Notes: generated by a model not told the origin, from the letters alone. 64,000 nucleotides of DNA from Fulvivirga imtechensis AK7 (GCF_000331535.1 NZ_AMZN01000037.1:1-64000); one strand, 5' to 3'; shown: positions 17,055 through 25,763, counted from the stretch's first letter. Translations and numbers: made by a program.

Positions 17055-18128
17055 TTAGTTAGAGTGAGCCTCGTTTGGGTTTAATTGTTTGTTGCGGTAT
17101 TCCGAAGGTGGCTGACCTGTAAATTTTTTAAATGCATTATTGAAAGACGCTTTATTGTTGAAGCCGCTGTCATAAGCTACATGTATTATTTTTTTGTCGC
17201 ACATTGTAGGGTCAGCAAGCATTTGCCGTGCGGCATTGACCCGGTATATGTTAATAAAGTCAGAGAAATTTTGCTTCTCCAGATCATTAATTACCTGGGA
17301 AATGTGATGCGCTGAAAAGGAGAGCTGTTCTGCAAGTTGCTGAAGCTTCAGGTCACTATCCAAATAGGGTTTTTGGGTAGCCATATGCATTTTTATTGTG
17401 GCCAGAATAGATCTTGCTGCAGAATCGGATAGCGTAGACCGATCATACCTGGGCGTCTCCTGTACCTTCAGTACATCCGGATGTTGAAAACCTTGATAAC
17501 CTATAAAATAGATGAAGAATGATGATGCAAATGATATGGCATAGTCATACTCTATCTTCAGTGTACTTGTCCACACCAGGAGGTAATAGCCTAAAAAGCT
17601 TAATGCATATCCAAAGAAAGCCCAGGCGACCTTTCTCTTCCACAGGAAATCTTTAAGCATACCATTCTGAAGAGTTTTTTGCCTTTGTAACCAATGAAAA
17701 ATCAACGCTGTGTATGACAGCAGATGGAGGTTCTGGATAATAACTTGTATGGTGATAGCTTTGGTTTGTAGCGATGGGTGGAGGTAGGTCCGGCTAAAAA
17801 AGAAGACTACAAATAATATGTATGGAAGCAGGTGCCAGGCATTAAAGGCCAATTCCTTTTTATTTGATCGAATGTAAAGATATGCCAGTGGTCCGAATAA
17901 GTAGGTGAAGCCTTGCGTTATGCCCACGTGAAACGGCAGAAACTGCACATACCTCGTCCAAAATGCTACATAATACAACAGACAAAGACTAAAAGTGAGT
18001 ATTAGTGAGCCAAGCAGGTAGTTGACCCCGGATCTTCGCATATAGATCATTACAGCAAGGAATAAGCCCTGGATACCTACTACCAGGAAAATAATCGTCC
18101 ATGTGTCCAGCGATGCTTTTGCTTCCAT
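17055..18128 (-). CDS. AraC-family regulator with N-terminal multi-span membrane domain
   Basis: 357 residues. About seven hydrophobic segments fill residues 10-220. The C-terminal ~100 residues are an AraC/XylS DNA-binding domain: LQQLAEQLSFSAHHISQVINDLEKQNFSDFINIYRVNAARQML, then IIHVAYDSGFNNKASFNNAFKKFTGQPPSEYR. This 7TM-like plus AraC layout is common in Bacteroidota and suggests membrane sensing coupled directly to DNA binding. The 15-bp gap from the DUF962 gene upstream (same strand) suggests cotranscription. No operator was recognised. Confidence 0.88.
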   Translation of the reverse strand: MEAKASLDTWTIIFLVVGIQGLFLAVMIYMRRSGVNYLLGSLILTFSLCLLYYVAFWTRYVQFLPFHVGITQGFTYLFGPLAYLYIRSNKKELAFNAWHLLPYILFVVFFFSRTYLHPSLQTKAITIQVIIQNLHLLSYTALIFHWLQRQKTLQNGMLKDFLWKRKVAWAFFGYALSFLGYYLLVWTSTLKIEYDYAISFASSFFIYFIGYQGFQHPDVLKVQETPRYDRSTLSDSAARSILATIKMHMATQKPYLDSDLKLQQLAEQLSFSAHHISQVINDLEKQNFSDFINIYRVNAARQMLADPTMCDKKIIHVAYDSGFNNKASFNNAFKKFTGQPPSEYRNKQLNPNEAHSN

Positions 18129-18143
18129 TGAAGGAGGTTATTG

Positions 18144-18479
18144 TTAAACGGATTCTTTTTCCGGGTTGAATTTCCTTTTCCCTTTTAAAAGGTCAAAAAA
18201 TAGAATAAAGTCAGAAGCCAGGCTATAACCCGGATACTGAAATGTAGCTGGCTTATTTTTTTCAAAAAAGAAATGTCCTACCCATGCGAAGCCGTAACCT
18301 ACAAAAGGAATAAGAATTAGTAACCACCAAATTTGCGTGAATATTGCTGTGAAGAGAATAACGAAAATTAGAGCAGTACCAATAAAATGTAGTATGCGAC
18401 ATGTAGTATTGCTATGTTCGGAGAGGTAAAAGGGATAAAACTCTTTTAAGCTGGTGTATTTTTTCTCCATAGCTATCAA
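18144..18479 (-). CDS. Mpo1-like / DUF962 membrane protein
   Basis: 111 residues, or 108 if it starts at the fourth-codon ATG (18470). The family signature is visible: FYPFYLSEHSNTTCRILHFIGT at the N-terminus and GYGFAWVGHFFFEKNKPATFQYPGYSLASDFILF in the C-terminal half, with two hydrophobic hairpins between. The yeast homologue Mpo1 is an Fe(II)-dependent dioxygenase of 2-hydroxy fatty acids. The conserved histidines in HSNTTCRILH and GHFF support a related activity, but this is inference. It lies just upstream of the AraC-type gene. Confidence 0.85.
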   Translation of the reverse strand: MIAMEKKYTSLKEFYPFYLSEHSNTTCRILHFIGTALIFVILFTAIFTQIWWLLILIPFVGYGFAWVGHFFFEKNKPATFQYPGYSLASDFILFFDLLKGKRKFNPEKESV

Positions 18480-18543
18480 TAAGTTGATTTGCTATAGAAA
18501 GATACAAATTTTTCAGGAGAATTTGTGGGGTGATAAAATGAAG

Positions 18544-18573
18544 AACGGAGCTGCTTAGCAAGGCAACTCCGTT
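18544..18573 (-). terminator. Hairpin terminator downstream of coiled-coil gene
   Basis: AACGGAGCTGC (18544-18554) pairs with GCAACTCCGTT (18563-18573) over 11 bp with one G-T wobble. On the minus strand it is followed by CTTCATTTTATC. It sits 22 bp past the stop of the coiled-coil gene. Confidence 0.55.
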
Positions 18574-18595
18574 GAGCAAACCTGTGAATTTGCTT

Positions 18596-19468
18596 TTATC
18601 TCAATCTTATTTGGCTGCTACCAAGGTAGGTCCCTTCATGATGGATATCTATTTTATAGATGCCTTTTTTGAATTTTTCCTTGGGTTTGTAACTTAAAGC
18701 CACTCGTTTTGAATGACCATTGGTTGTAACTACCATGTCGGTGGACGCTAACAATACGGGCTCCTCCTCATTAATAATTTGATAAGTAACAGCGCTTGAA
18801 GTAGCATTGTTGTGTTTTATGCCAACTGGCGTTGTAACTGTAAGGGACAAGTTATCAGCCATATGGGCCGGTACATCGAATCCTAAAACAATGGCTTTAG
18901 TTTTACGCGCATTGATGGTGAGCTTCTCATTCTTTTTGTGAGCCTCTACTCCGTAGTTGTCACCAGCTACCTTCGACAGAAAATCATTTTTCTTGCTGAG
19001 TTCCTTATTTGCTTTTTCTAATGAAGCAACGGTGTTTTGAAGGTATGAATTTTTAAATCTCAGATCTTCGAGCGATTCATTTAATCCACTTATTTCATTC
19101 TGAAGCTGCTTTTTGTAATCATTTAAATCGCTGATCTGCTTTTTAAGTTTCGATTCATTTAAAGATCTTTGCTTCATTAGCGCGTTTAGCTCGTTTTCCT
19201 TTGCTGTCAACTTTGCATATAAATCGGCAAGCTTACCATCCAGTTGTTTGTTCTTTCCCTGGTATGATTGTATTTCTGATTTTAGCTTGTCAATATCTTT
19301 ATTTAGTGCCAGCTTTTGTGAGAGCATTTTTTCAGATTTAAGCTTTTCATTTTTAAGGTTCTCATTCAGGGCTTTGTTATCAGCCGAGTAGAAGAGCGCG
19401 AAACCAAGGGCGGTGAAAAACATTGCAGTTACTACCCCTGCAATGATCTTTTCTTTTGAAGTTTTCAT
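18596..19468 (-). CDS. Membrane-anchored coiled-coil protein of unknown function
   Basis: 290 residues. After MKTSKEKI comes one transmembrane helix (IAGVVTAMFFTALGFALFYSA). A long heptad-rich coiled coil follows (~residues 30-165, Lys/Leu/Glu/Asn-rich). The C-terminal ~115 residues form a beta-rich domain (TINARKTKAIVLGFDVPAHMADNLSLTVTTPVG...). The layout resembles an inner-membrane protein projecting a stalk and globular head into the periplasm. I do not recognise the family. It follows the histidine kinase gene by 83 bp on the same strand and may belong to the same regulon. Confidence 0.7.
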   Translation of the reverse strand: MKTSKEKIIAGVVTAMFFTALGFALFYSADNKALNENLKNEKLKSEKMLSQKLALNKDIDKLKSEIQSYQGKNKQLDGKLADLYAKLTAKENELNALMKQRSLNESKLKKQISDLNDYKKQLQNEISGLNESLEDLRFKNSYLQNTVASLEKANKELSKKNDFLSKVAGDNYGVEAHKKNEKLTINARKTKAIVLGFDVPAHMADNLSLTVTTPVGIKHNNATSSAVTYQIINEEEPVLLASTDMVVTTNGHSKRVALSYKPKEKFKKGIYKIDIHHEGTYLGSSQIRLR

Positions 19469-19551
19469 TTTTTTATTGAATAATATTTATGTGAATTAAC
19501 GACCAGGTTGTTAACGTGGGATAAAAATGAGATTAAAAAGCAATTAAAATT

Positions 19552-20913
19552 TTAAACCGTTTCGAGCTTTACAGTTATGGTGGCGCCTTCGCCTTCTGTG
19601 GATGTGATCGTCATGGAACCGCTATGTATGTCGATGATGTTTTTTGCAAGTGATAAGCCTATGCCATGCCCTCTAATGGTTACAGCATTACTGGCCCGGA
19701 AGAAGGGTTGGGTAATTTTTTCTAATTCTGAATCAGGGATGCCAATTCCCTGGTCTTTGAACTCTATGCCTATGTATTTATCAGAGGGTGCTATTGATAT
19801 GATGACTTCATTGTCTGCGGAAAATTTGCAGGCATTATCGATTATGTTAAGAAAAACGCTTTTCAACATTTGCTCGTTACCTGCAACGGTGAGTTGTTGC
19901 TCATCATCAATATCAGGAGATAGCGCTACTTTAATTTTATAGTGGGGGTGATGTTGGGCTACTTCTGAAATGAGTTGCCAGATGATGGTATCAACTCTTA
20001 AGGTACTAAAGCTTTCACTAAACGCTTCCGTTCTGGCCAGAAGAAGAAGCTTGGTGGTCAGTTCATTTAAATTTCGCACATCATCTCTTACCGAAATCAA
20101 GGTTTTTATGTAATCCTGCTTTTCCCTTTCTTTAAGCAAGCTTACGTCTATTTGTGACAAAATAGCTGTCATTGGAGTACGAAGCTCGTGTGAGGCATTT
20201 GAAATGAAGCTTCTCTGACTTCTGAAGGCATTTTGGATACGGTCGAGCATCCGATTGAAGGTAATGCCCAGAAGGGCTATTTCATCCTGACTGTTGCCCT
20301 CGGATATGCGCTTGTCCAGATTTGTTGCACTAATAGTATTTACTTCGGCTATTACATTGGAAATGGGTTGCAAAGCACTTCTTGCATAAATACGCCCGAC
20401 CAGCGCTACGATCAAAATAGATAATAAAAACACAATGATGAGTATATTTCTAAGGTTTTGTAGCTTGCTTTTACCGAAGATATCATTGGCAGCAGCTATC
20501 ACTACAAAGCGTTCATACCGATCAGTATACAGCAGTCCTAATACTTCAATGTCTCCTTGTTGCCAATCGATCTGCCCTTCAAGCCTGATCTGATCCATAA
20601 TATCTTTTGAGATGGCAATATCAGGATCAATATTGGTGCTGAATATCTCAGTATTGTTGTAATCAAAAATGGAAATTTTTTCAGAGGGTAGCTGTATGGG
20701 GTTAGCCGATTCGATCTTTTTCAAAAGATCAGCATCTACTTCTTCAAACTCTATAAGTAATCGGGCCGCAGTAGTGGCCTTGGACTCCAGGCGCCTGTAA
20801 AATTCTTCTTTACGATATTCTGCTGAAAAGATGTAAATGGAGAGAGAAGCAACAAACCAAATGCTGCTAACCATCAGGAGTAATCTGTACGCCAGTTTTG
20901 ATTTAATATTCAT
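19552..20913 (-). CDS. Sensor histidine kinase (HAMP, HisKA, HATPase)
   Basis: 453 residues. Transmembrane segment 1 is at ~10-30 and segment 2 at ~155-175, with a ~120-residue periplasmic sensor domain between. A HAMP linker follows (~176-230). The H-box is ISNASHELRTPMTAIL with phospho-acceptor His242. The ATP-binding domain shows the N-box (IIDNACKF), G1 (FKDQGIGIP) and G2 (GHGIGLSLAKNI). This is the classical EnvZ/CusS-like architecture. It overlaps the response regulator gene by 4 bp, so they form one two-component unit. The stimulus is unknown. Confidence 0.94.
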   Translation of the reverse strand: MNIKSKLAYRLLLMVSSIWFVASLSIYIFSAEYRKEEFYRRLESKATTAARLLIEFEEVDADLLKKIESANPIQLPSEKISIFDYNNTEIFSTNIDPDIAISKDIMDQIRLEGQIDWQQGDIEVLGLLYTDRYERFVVIAAANDIFGKSKLQNLRNILIIVFLLSILIVALVGRIYARSALQPISNVIAEVNTISATNLDKRISEGNSQDEIALLGITFNRMLDRIQNAFRSQRSFISNASHELRTPMTAILSQIDVSLLKEREKQDYIKTLISVRDDVRNLNELTTKLLLLARTEAFSESFSTLRVDTIIWQLISEVAQHHPHYKIKVALSPDIDDEQQLTVAGNEQMLKSVFLNIIDNACKFSADNEVIISIAPSDKYIGIEFKDQGIGIPDSELEKITQPFFRASNAVTIRGHGIGLSLAKNIIDIHSGSMTITSTEGEGATITVKLETV

Positions 20914-21590
20914 CCACGATCATCGATGTAATATCCCATTCCAACCCGTGTATGTATAAGCTTGCGGTCAGAGTTTTTATCGATCTTCTTCCGCAGTATA
21001 TTGACATAAACATCTACCACATTGGTGCCTGTATCAAAGTCCAGTTCCCACACCCTTTCAATGATCTCCACCCGGGAAAGCACACGACCTTTATTTCTCA
21101 TAAGAAATTCTAACAACGAGTATTCTTTGGCAGTAAGGTCAATAGTTTGTTGGTTCCGTTTTGCCACCTTCTTACTTAAGTCCAACTCCAGGTCTGCTAT
21201 TTTAATGGAGGGGGAGGGCCGGTCAGGAGTAGGTTTACGTTTGCACACCACTTTGATCCTGGCGAGCAGTTCCCGGAAGTCAAACGGTTTTACTACATAA
21301 TCATCCGCACCGGATTCAAGACCTTCTACTTTATCGTCAGTGGTGCCCAGCGCTGTAAGCATAATGATCTTAGTGTCAATGTCTGATCTTCTTATCTCCT
21401 GACATAGCTCAAAACCATTTTTTCCGGGCAGGATGGCATCCAATAGTATCAGATCATACTTATTTTGTTGATAAAGTTTGAGCCCCATAGCTCCGTCATA
21501 AGCTATATGGGCCTGATAGCCATTTTCTTCCAGGCCTTGTTTTAAATGGTTAGCTACTTTAACTTCATCCTCAATGATCAGTATGTTCAA
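20910..21590 (-). CDS. OmpR-family response regulator
   Basis: 226 residues. The receiver domain has acidic residues IEDE, phospho-acceptor Asp51 (LILLDAILPGKNG), Thr in IIMLTAL and Lys in DYVVKPF. The C-terminal winged helix contains KEYSLLEFLMRNKGRVLSRVEIIERVW and ends VGMGYYIDDRG. It is the middle gene of DUF2911-regulator-kinase (9-bp and 4-bp overlap/gap junctions) and partners with the kinase at 19552-20913. Confidence 0.95.
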   Translation of the reverse strand: MNILIIEDEVKVANHLKQGLEENGYQAHIAYDGAMGLKLYQQNKYDLILLDAILPGKNGFELCQEIRRSDIDTKIIMLTALGTTDDKVEGLESGADDYVVKPFDFRELLARIKVVCKRKPTPDRPSPSIKIADLELDLSKKVAKRNQQTIDLTAKEYSLLEFLMRNKGRVLSRVEIIERVWELDFDTGTNVVDVYVNILRKKIDKNSDRKLIHTRVGMGYYIDDRG

Positions 21591-21599
21591 GGTATTTTT

Positions 21600-22145
21600 T
21601 TATAAAGTTAAAAACTGAATAGGTATTGATACTTTGGTTTGATCCCACATTATTAGCAGGGCTGCTTCTTCATTTTTTTGTTCAAAAGCCATAGTAAAAG
21701 GTTCCCACACCACACTTTGTGTTTTTTCCACAGGTACATCAAAACGCATAACGTCAGAATCCTGGTGATAGTTATAGGACCCCCATTGACCCAGTTCGTC
21801 ATTAATGATAATGGTCCATTTTTCTTTTTGAGGAATAGTGAATATAGAATAAGTGCCGGCTTTGAGGGTATCACCATTCATAAGTACGTTGCCAGTTAGC
21901 GTAATTTCCGTAGCTTCATTCGCGCCAGTTCGCCATACATGGCCATATGGCACAAGTGTTCCAAAAATATCGCGACCCCTTTTGTGAGGCTGGCTGTAGG
22001 TGAGTTTTACGTAAGTGTCGTCATACTTCATGGTAACAATAGCGGTGGGACTGGGTCGTGGAGTAATGGCTTCCTGAGCCATAGTATTTATATGAATTAA
22101 AGAAAAGACGATAAAAAAAGTGAGGAATAGCAGTTTTGAATTCAT
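21600..22145 (-). CDS. DUF2911 secreted protein
   Basis: 181 residues with a signal peptide (MNSKLLFLTFFIVFSLIHINTMAQ). The DUF2911 core is evident: PTAIVTMKYDDTYVKLTYSQPHKRGRDIFGTLVPYGHVWRTGANEATEITLTGNV, then LKAGTYSIFTIPQKEKWTIIIN. Function is not established for the family; a periplasmic or envelope location is likely. It is the first gene of the operon with the two-component system, so it may be part of the sensing module or its first target. A perfect 10-bp inverted repeat lies 20 bp upstream of its start. Confidence 0.88.
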   Translation of the reverse strand: MNSKLLFLTFFIVFSLIHINTMAQEAITPRPSPTAIVTMKYDDTYVKLTYSQPHKRGRDIFGTLVPYGHVWRTGANEATEITLTGNVLMNGDTLKAGTYSIFTIPQKEKWTIIINDELGQWGSYNYHQDSDVMRFDVPVEKTQSVVWEPFTMAFEQKNEEAALLIMWDQTKVSIPIQFLTL

Positions 22146-22165
22146 AATTTTGTATAATTTCTTTT

Positions 22166-22189
22166 AGTTGTGTATAAATATACACAACT
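22166..22189. promoter_or_regulatory. Perfect inverted repeat in the divergent DUF2911/dCMP deaminase promoter
   Basis: AGTTGTGTAT (22166-22175), a 4-bp spacer, and ATACACAACT (22180-22189). The two half-sites are fully complementary and typical in size for a dimeric regulator. It is centred in the spacer between the starts at 22145 (minus) and 22225 (plus). It could serve either promoter; the regulator is unknown. Confidence 0.5.
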
Positions 22190-22224
22190 TTCTATCAAAT
22201 ATTATACCGCAGTACAGCACAAAG

Positions 22225-22716
22225 ATGTTACGTATGAGGCGTCCGGAATTTGACGATATTTTTATGGAATTAGCCGTTAATCTGGCTAAAAGGTCCCATT
22301 GTATTATGCGCCATGTAGGTGCAGTTTTAACTAAAGACACCCGCATTATTTCTATCGGCTATAACGGGCCCCCTGCAGGAACACACAACTGTGATGAAGA
22401 ATGGCCGGAGCAGGGTTGTCCGCGTGATTCAAAAGGTGGCTGCTCGTTAGCTATCCATGCCGAGCAAAATGCCTTATTGTATGCCGTTAAGAACAAGACT
22501 GAAGTGAAAGGAGCTACTTTGTATGTAACATTAGCGCCATGTTTGGCATGCGCCCGTATCATCTATACTATGGGAGTAAGCAAGGTAATATACCTCAACT
22601 CTTATGCGGAATATAAAGGCATTGAAAGTGATGAAGGTGTTGATTTCCTTGAAAAATTTGGTGTGGAGGTAGAGCGTTATCACGGCAATATTTCTCATGC
22701 TACCGCTTTGACTTAA
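22225..22716 (+). CDS. Deoxycytidylate (dCMP) deaminase family protein
   Basis: 163 residues from ATG 22225. The longer frame from 22168 would run through the inverted repeat and adds non-conserved residues. The zinc site is His78-Ala-Glu80 (IHAEQNAL) with Cys106 and Cys109 (APCLACARI). The extra segment THNCDEEWPEQGCPRDSKGGC is the second zinc-binding insert typical of dCMP deaminases and ComEB. The predicted reaction is dCMP to dUMP, feeding thymidylate synthesis. It is divergent from the DUF2911 operon. Confidence 0.9.
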   Translation: MLRMRRPEFDDIFMELAVNLAKRSHCIMRHVGAVLTKDTRIISIGYNGPPAGTHNCDEEWPEQGCPRDSKGGCSLAIHAEQNALLYAVKNKTEVKGATLYVTLAPCLACARIIYTMGVSKVIYLNSYAEYKGIESDEGVDFLEKFGVEVERYHGNISHATALT

Positions 22717-22755
22717 GAAACGTCCTTGTTGTTTTCAGAACTTTTCGGGTTGATG

Positions 22756-22786
22756 TTTGGTTTATACGATAAGTCATCGTATTTTG
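22756..22786 (+). promoter_or_regulatory. Promoter with embedded inverted repeat upstream of vapBC
   Basis: TTTG (22756-22759) and TATTTTG (22780-22786) resemble the Bacteroidota -33 and -7 elements, with slightly non-ideal spacing. Between them ATACGAT (22764-22770) and ATCGTAT (22776-22782) form a perfect 7-bp inverted repeat with a 5-bp spacer, as expected for an autoregulatory toxin-antitoxin operator. Confidence 0.45.
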
Positions 22787-22808
22787 GTGTAGTTTAAATA
22801 TTGACCCT

Positions 22809-23024
22809 ATGAAAATAACAGCTCTTATACCTGAGGACCTTATTGAAGAAGTGAAAAAGGCTACAGGAGGTAAGAATATTACTGAAAGTCTGATTATTGC
22901 CCTAAAGGCATACCTGGCGCACAGGAAAATAGATTATCTTATTGATCAGGTGCAGAAAGAGTCTTTGCAGTTCAACGAGGATTACACTGCTTATGGTATC
23001 CGCAAAATAAACAGAAACAGGTGA
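22809..23024 (+). CDS. VapB-type antitoxin
   Basis: 71 residues. MKITALIPEDLIEEVKKATGGKNITESLIIALKAYL is a ribbon-helix-helix-like N-terminus of the DUF2191/VapB type. The basic C-terminal tail (IRKINRNR) would wrap the toxin. Its stop overlaps the GTG start of the toxin gene (GTGA), the standard TA arrangement. It probably represses its own promoter through the inverted repeat at 22764-22782. Confidence 0.85.
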   Translation: MKITALIPEDLIEEVKKATGGKNITESLIIALKAYLAHRKIDYLIDQVQKESLQFNEDYTAYGIRKINRNR

Positions 23025-23401
23025 TTATAGCGGATACATCCGTGTGGATCGAATATCTGAAGGGAAACAACGATATCACCGGTCTTTTCATACCCTATCT
23101 TAGAAAGGACCATATTATAGCTTCATCGGCCATATTTGGAGAGCTCCTTCAGGGAGTCAGAAACAAGCGTGAGCGTAATATTATCACAGAATTCTGGATT
23201 AACTTGCCTAAGGTAGATGAGCATGAATTATTTATTGAGGCAGGCCAACTGTCTAACCGGTATAAGCTATACGCCAGGGGAATCGGGTTGATAGATTGCT
23301 ATATCCTCGCTGCAGCCCTCAAGTACGACTACGCCTTATGGACGCTTGACAAAAAACTGCTTGATACTATAGATATGCTCAACAATGCCTCATTCAAATA
23401 A
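23021..23401 (+). CDS. VapC-type PIN-domain toxin ribonuclease
   Basis: 126 residues, GTG start overlapping the antitoxin stop. The PIN-domain acidic residues are in place: Asp5 in IIADTSVWIEYL, Glu in IFGELLQG, Asp in GIGLIDCYILAAAL, and Asp in LWTLDKKL. VapC toxins are Mg2+-dependent RNases that cut tRNA or rRNA and are neutralised by VapB. The length is normal and no damage is visible. The module lies between dCMP deaminase and murB, with no mobile element beside it. Confidence 0.9.
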   Translation: MIIADTSVWIEYLKGNNDITGLFIPYLRKDHIIASSAIFGELLQGVRNKRERNIITEFWINLPKVDEHELFIEAGQLSNRYKLYARGIGLIDCYILAAALKYDYALWTLDKKLLDTIDMLNNASFK

Positions 23402-23482
23402 TGTCCCCCAATGGACGTGTCCCATAGCCATAAATTCGGGCGGGATAACCTGGCTTATAAACTATTTTATAGTGAACCCCCA

Positions 23483-24502
23483 CTAAATAATGTTGACTTC
23501 CTGGTTTAACTCGATACCAAACTTCTTAATTACCGAATCCTTAATTTCTTCAGCAAGAGCCTTTAGATCACTACCTTTTCCTCCTCCGTAATTCACCAAT
23601 ACAAGCGCCTGGTTTTTATGCACTCCTATCTCACCTCTTTGCACACCTTTCCATCCACACTGTTCAATAAGCCAGGCAGCAGGAACTTTAACATTATCAT
23701 CGGGCAGTTCATAACCAGGTATATCAGGGTATTCTGTCTTCAACTCTTCGTATTGAATTTTATCAATTGTCGGATTTTTAAAGAAACTACCCGCATTTCC
23801 AATTTTAGCAGGATCAGGTAGTTTGCTTTGTCTTATTTTTGTTACTGCATCGCTGATGTCGCGAATGGTTGGCTTTTTAGCTTTCATTTCCTCAAGTGTC
23901 TGATATATAGCGCCATAAGAGGTGTTTAGCTGATGCTCACGTTTGGTAAGTTTCAGTACTACATAGGCTATTACATACTTACCTTTTGCCTTATTTTTAA
24001 AGATGCTTTCACGGTAACCAAAGCGGCATTGGTCTTTATTAAATTTTTCTATATCTCCCGATTCAATATTTACAGCCTCCAAATACTCGAACACTTCCTT
24101 GATCTCCACACCATAGGCGCCAATATTTTGCATTGGCGCAGCGCCTACTGTACCTGGGATCAAAGAAAGGTTTTCAATACCTCCCCATTCCTGATCGAGG
24201 GCGTAGCGTACGAACTCATGCCAGTTTTCTCCGGCACCGATCTTTGCTAACACAAAATCTTCCGTTTCATGTATCACTTCTTTGCCATTAATGCTGTTTT
24301 TGATGACCAGCCCATCAAAGTCCTGCGTGAGAAGTATATTACTTCCTCCTCCCAGGATCATAATCTCATTATCCCTGGCCTCATCGGACGCTAGCGCTTC
24401 CCGAAGCTCATCAATAGTGGACACTTCAACAAAAAGTTTTGCTTTAGCTTCCAGGCCAAAGGTATTCAAAGGTTTCAGGGATATTTTTTTTTGTATCTGC
24501 AT
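23483..24502 (-). CDS. murB: UDP-N-acetylenolpyruvoylglucosamine reductase
   Basis: 339 residues, type I MurB. It starts with the NTFGLEAKAK segment. The FAD-binding motif is ILGGGSNILLT, followed by GIENLSLIPGTVGAAPMQNIGAYGVEI. Substrate-site residues appear in CRFGYRESIFK, KIGNAGSFFKNP (catalytic Ser) and GVHKNQALVLVN. It performs the second committed step of UDP-MurNAc synthesis in the cytoplasm. A dispersed repeat (R2) lies in the 264-bp spacer to the divergent DUF1028 gene. Confidence 0.96.
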   Translation of the reverse strand: MQIQKKISLKPLNTFGLEAKAKLFVEVSTIDELREALASDEARDNEIMILGGGSNILLTQDFDGLVIKNSINGKEVIHETEDFVLAKIGAGENWHEFVRYALDQEWGGIENLSLIPGTVGAAPMQNIGAYGVEIKEVFEYLEAVNIESGDIEKFNKDQCRFGYRESIFKNKAKGKYVIAYVVLKLTKREHQLNTSYGAIYQTLEEMKAKKPTIRDISDAVTKIRQSKLPDPAKIGNAGSFFKNPTIDKIQYEELKTEYPDIPGYELPDDNVKVPAAWLIEQCGWKGVQRGEIGVHKNQALVLVNYGGGKGSDLKALAEEIKDSVIKKFGIELNQEVNII

Positions 24503-24600
24503 GCTTTTGCGAATTAACGCAATCTCCTTAAAGTATGGTATTATTTAATCGCTTAAAATGTATTTTTAAAATATATTTCAACTATCTTTTGAAGATGCTT

Positions 24601-24743
24601 AGTGTCTCTAAGAAAATGCCAATGTCTGCGTTATGATTGTCCCAAAAATGCTCACGTACCTCAGTACGCTCCGCTTTTTTGGCATTCACAAGCCTTGACC
24701 TTGACGTTTTCTTAAAACCACTCAGAGTTTTCTTACAAACACT
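24601..24743 (+). mobile_element. MITE-like element copy R2 (143 bp)
   Basis: The ends are AGTGTCTCTAAGAAAAT (24601-24617) and GTTTTCTTACAAACACT (24727-24743), an inverted pair. The flanks are GCTT on the left and ACTT on the right. It aligns along its whole length with the reverse complement of R3 at 58 kb and has the same orientation and length as R1. It sits 23 bp upstream of the DUF1028 start, so it may carry or disturb that gene's promoter. Confidence 0.75.
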
Positions 24744-24766
24744 ACTTAAACATCAAATTACCAGGT

Positions 24767-25756
24767 ATGTTAAAAATTGCTATATGTCTTTTAATTCTTG
24801 GCGCCTCTGATGCTTTGTTTGCCCAGGTATACCTTCAAAATGAACCGTTTTCCCATACCTATTCCATTGTGGCCAGAGATCCTGAAACAGGAGAGATGGC
24901 GGTTGGTGTTCAGAGTCATTGGTTTTCCGTTGGTACGGTTGTTAGCTGGGGTGAAGCAGGTGTGGGCGTGGTTGCCACGCAGTCATTCGTTAACAAATCG
25001 TTTGGTCCGCTGGGCTTACAACTACTGAAGGATGGAAAAACGGCCAATGAAGCTTTGAAGATCTTGCTTAGGTCTGATGAGGGAAGGGAAGTGCGTCAGG
25101 TGGCTATTGTTGATGCCAGGGGGAATGTGGCTACACATACCGGGGACAAGTGTATTGCCTATGCTGGCCATCAACAGGGCGAAAATTATTCTGTACAGGC
25201 CAATATGATGCTTACAAAAGAGGTTTGGCCTGCCATGGCAGATGCATATGAAAAAAGCAGTGGCTTGCCGTTGGCTGAGCGGGTGATCATTGCTCTGGAA
25301 GCCGCTGAAAAAGCGGGGGGTGATATCAGGGGTAAGCAATCAGCAGCTCTTTTGGTGGTAAAAGGGCAACCGGTAAAGAATAGCTGGGATGACCCTATGA
25401 TCAATTTGCGCGTTGATGACCATACCAATCCTGTAGAAGAGCTAAAGCGGTTGTTAAAAGTATATCGTGCATATGAGCATATGAATAAAGGAGATCTGGC
25501 AGTGGAGGTAGGTGATATGTCACTGGCGCTACAGGAATATGGTAAAGCACAATCTATGTTTCCTCATAATCTTGAGATGCAATACTGGACAGCCGTAACC
25601 CTGGCGAATAATCATCGAATAGAGGAAGCGCTGCCTATTTTTGAACGTGTGTTTCGTGAAAATGAAAACTGGCGCGAGCTCACCCGCAGATTGCCGGATG
25701 CCGGCCTGCTGGATATCAAAAGAAAAGAGCTGAAAAAGATATTGAAACTCAAATAA
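24767..25756 (+). CDS. Secreted DUF1028 protein with C-terminal TPR-like region
   Basis: 329 residues with a signal peptide ending ALFAQ. Residues ~25-215 are the DUF1028 domain (HTYSIVARDPETGEMAVGVQSHWFSVG, GVGVVATQSFVNKSFGPLGLQLL, GDIRGKQSAALLVVKG), a family with an Ntn-hydrolase-like fold. The C-terminal ~100 residues carry TPR-like helices (MSLALQEYGKAQSMFPHNLEMQYWTAVTLANNHRIEEALPIFERVF). Catalytic activity is not established. It is convergent with the symporter gene, 7 bp apart. Confidence 0.87.
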   Translation: MLKIAICLLILGASDALFAQVYLQNEPFSHTYSIVARDPETGEMAVGVQSHWFSVGTVVSWGEAGVGVVATQSFVNKSFGPLGLQLLKDGKTANEALKILLRSDEGREVRQVAIVDARGNVATHTGDKCIAYAGHQQGENYSVQANMMLTKEVWPAMADAYEKSSGLPLAERVIIALEAAEKAGGDIRGKQSAALLVVKGQPVKNSWDDPMINLRVDDHTNPVEELKRLLKVYRAYEHMNKGDLAVEVGDMSLALQEYGKAQSMFPHNLEMQYWTAVTLANNHRIEEALPIFERVFRENENWRELTRRLPDAGLLDIKRKELKKILKLK

Positions 25757-25763
25757 ACGCTGG

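Noticed and set aside
22168-22224. N-terminal extension of dCMP deaminase
   Set aside because: It would translate the operator-like inverted repeat and adds 19 residues with no family match.
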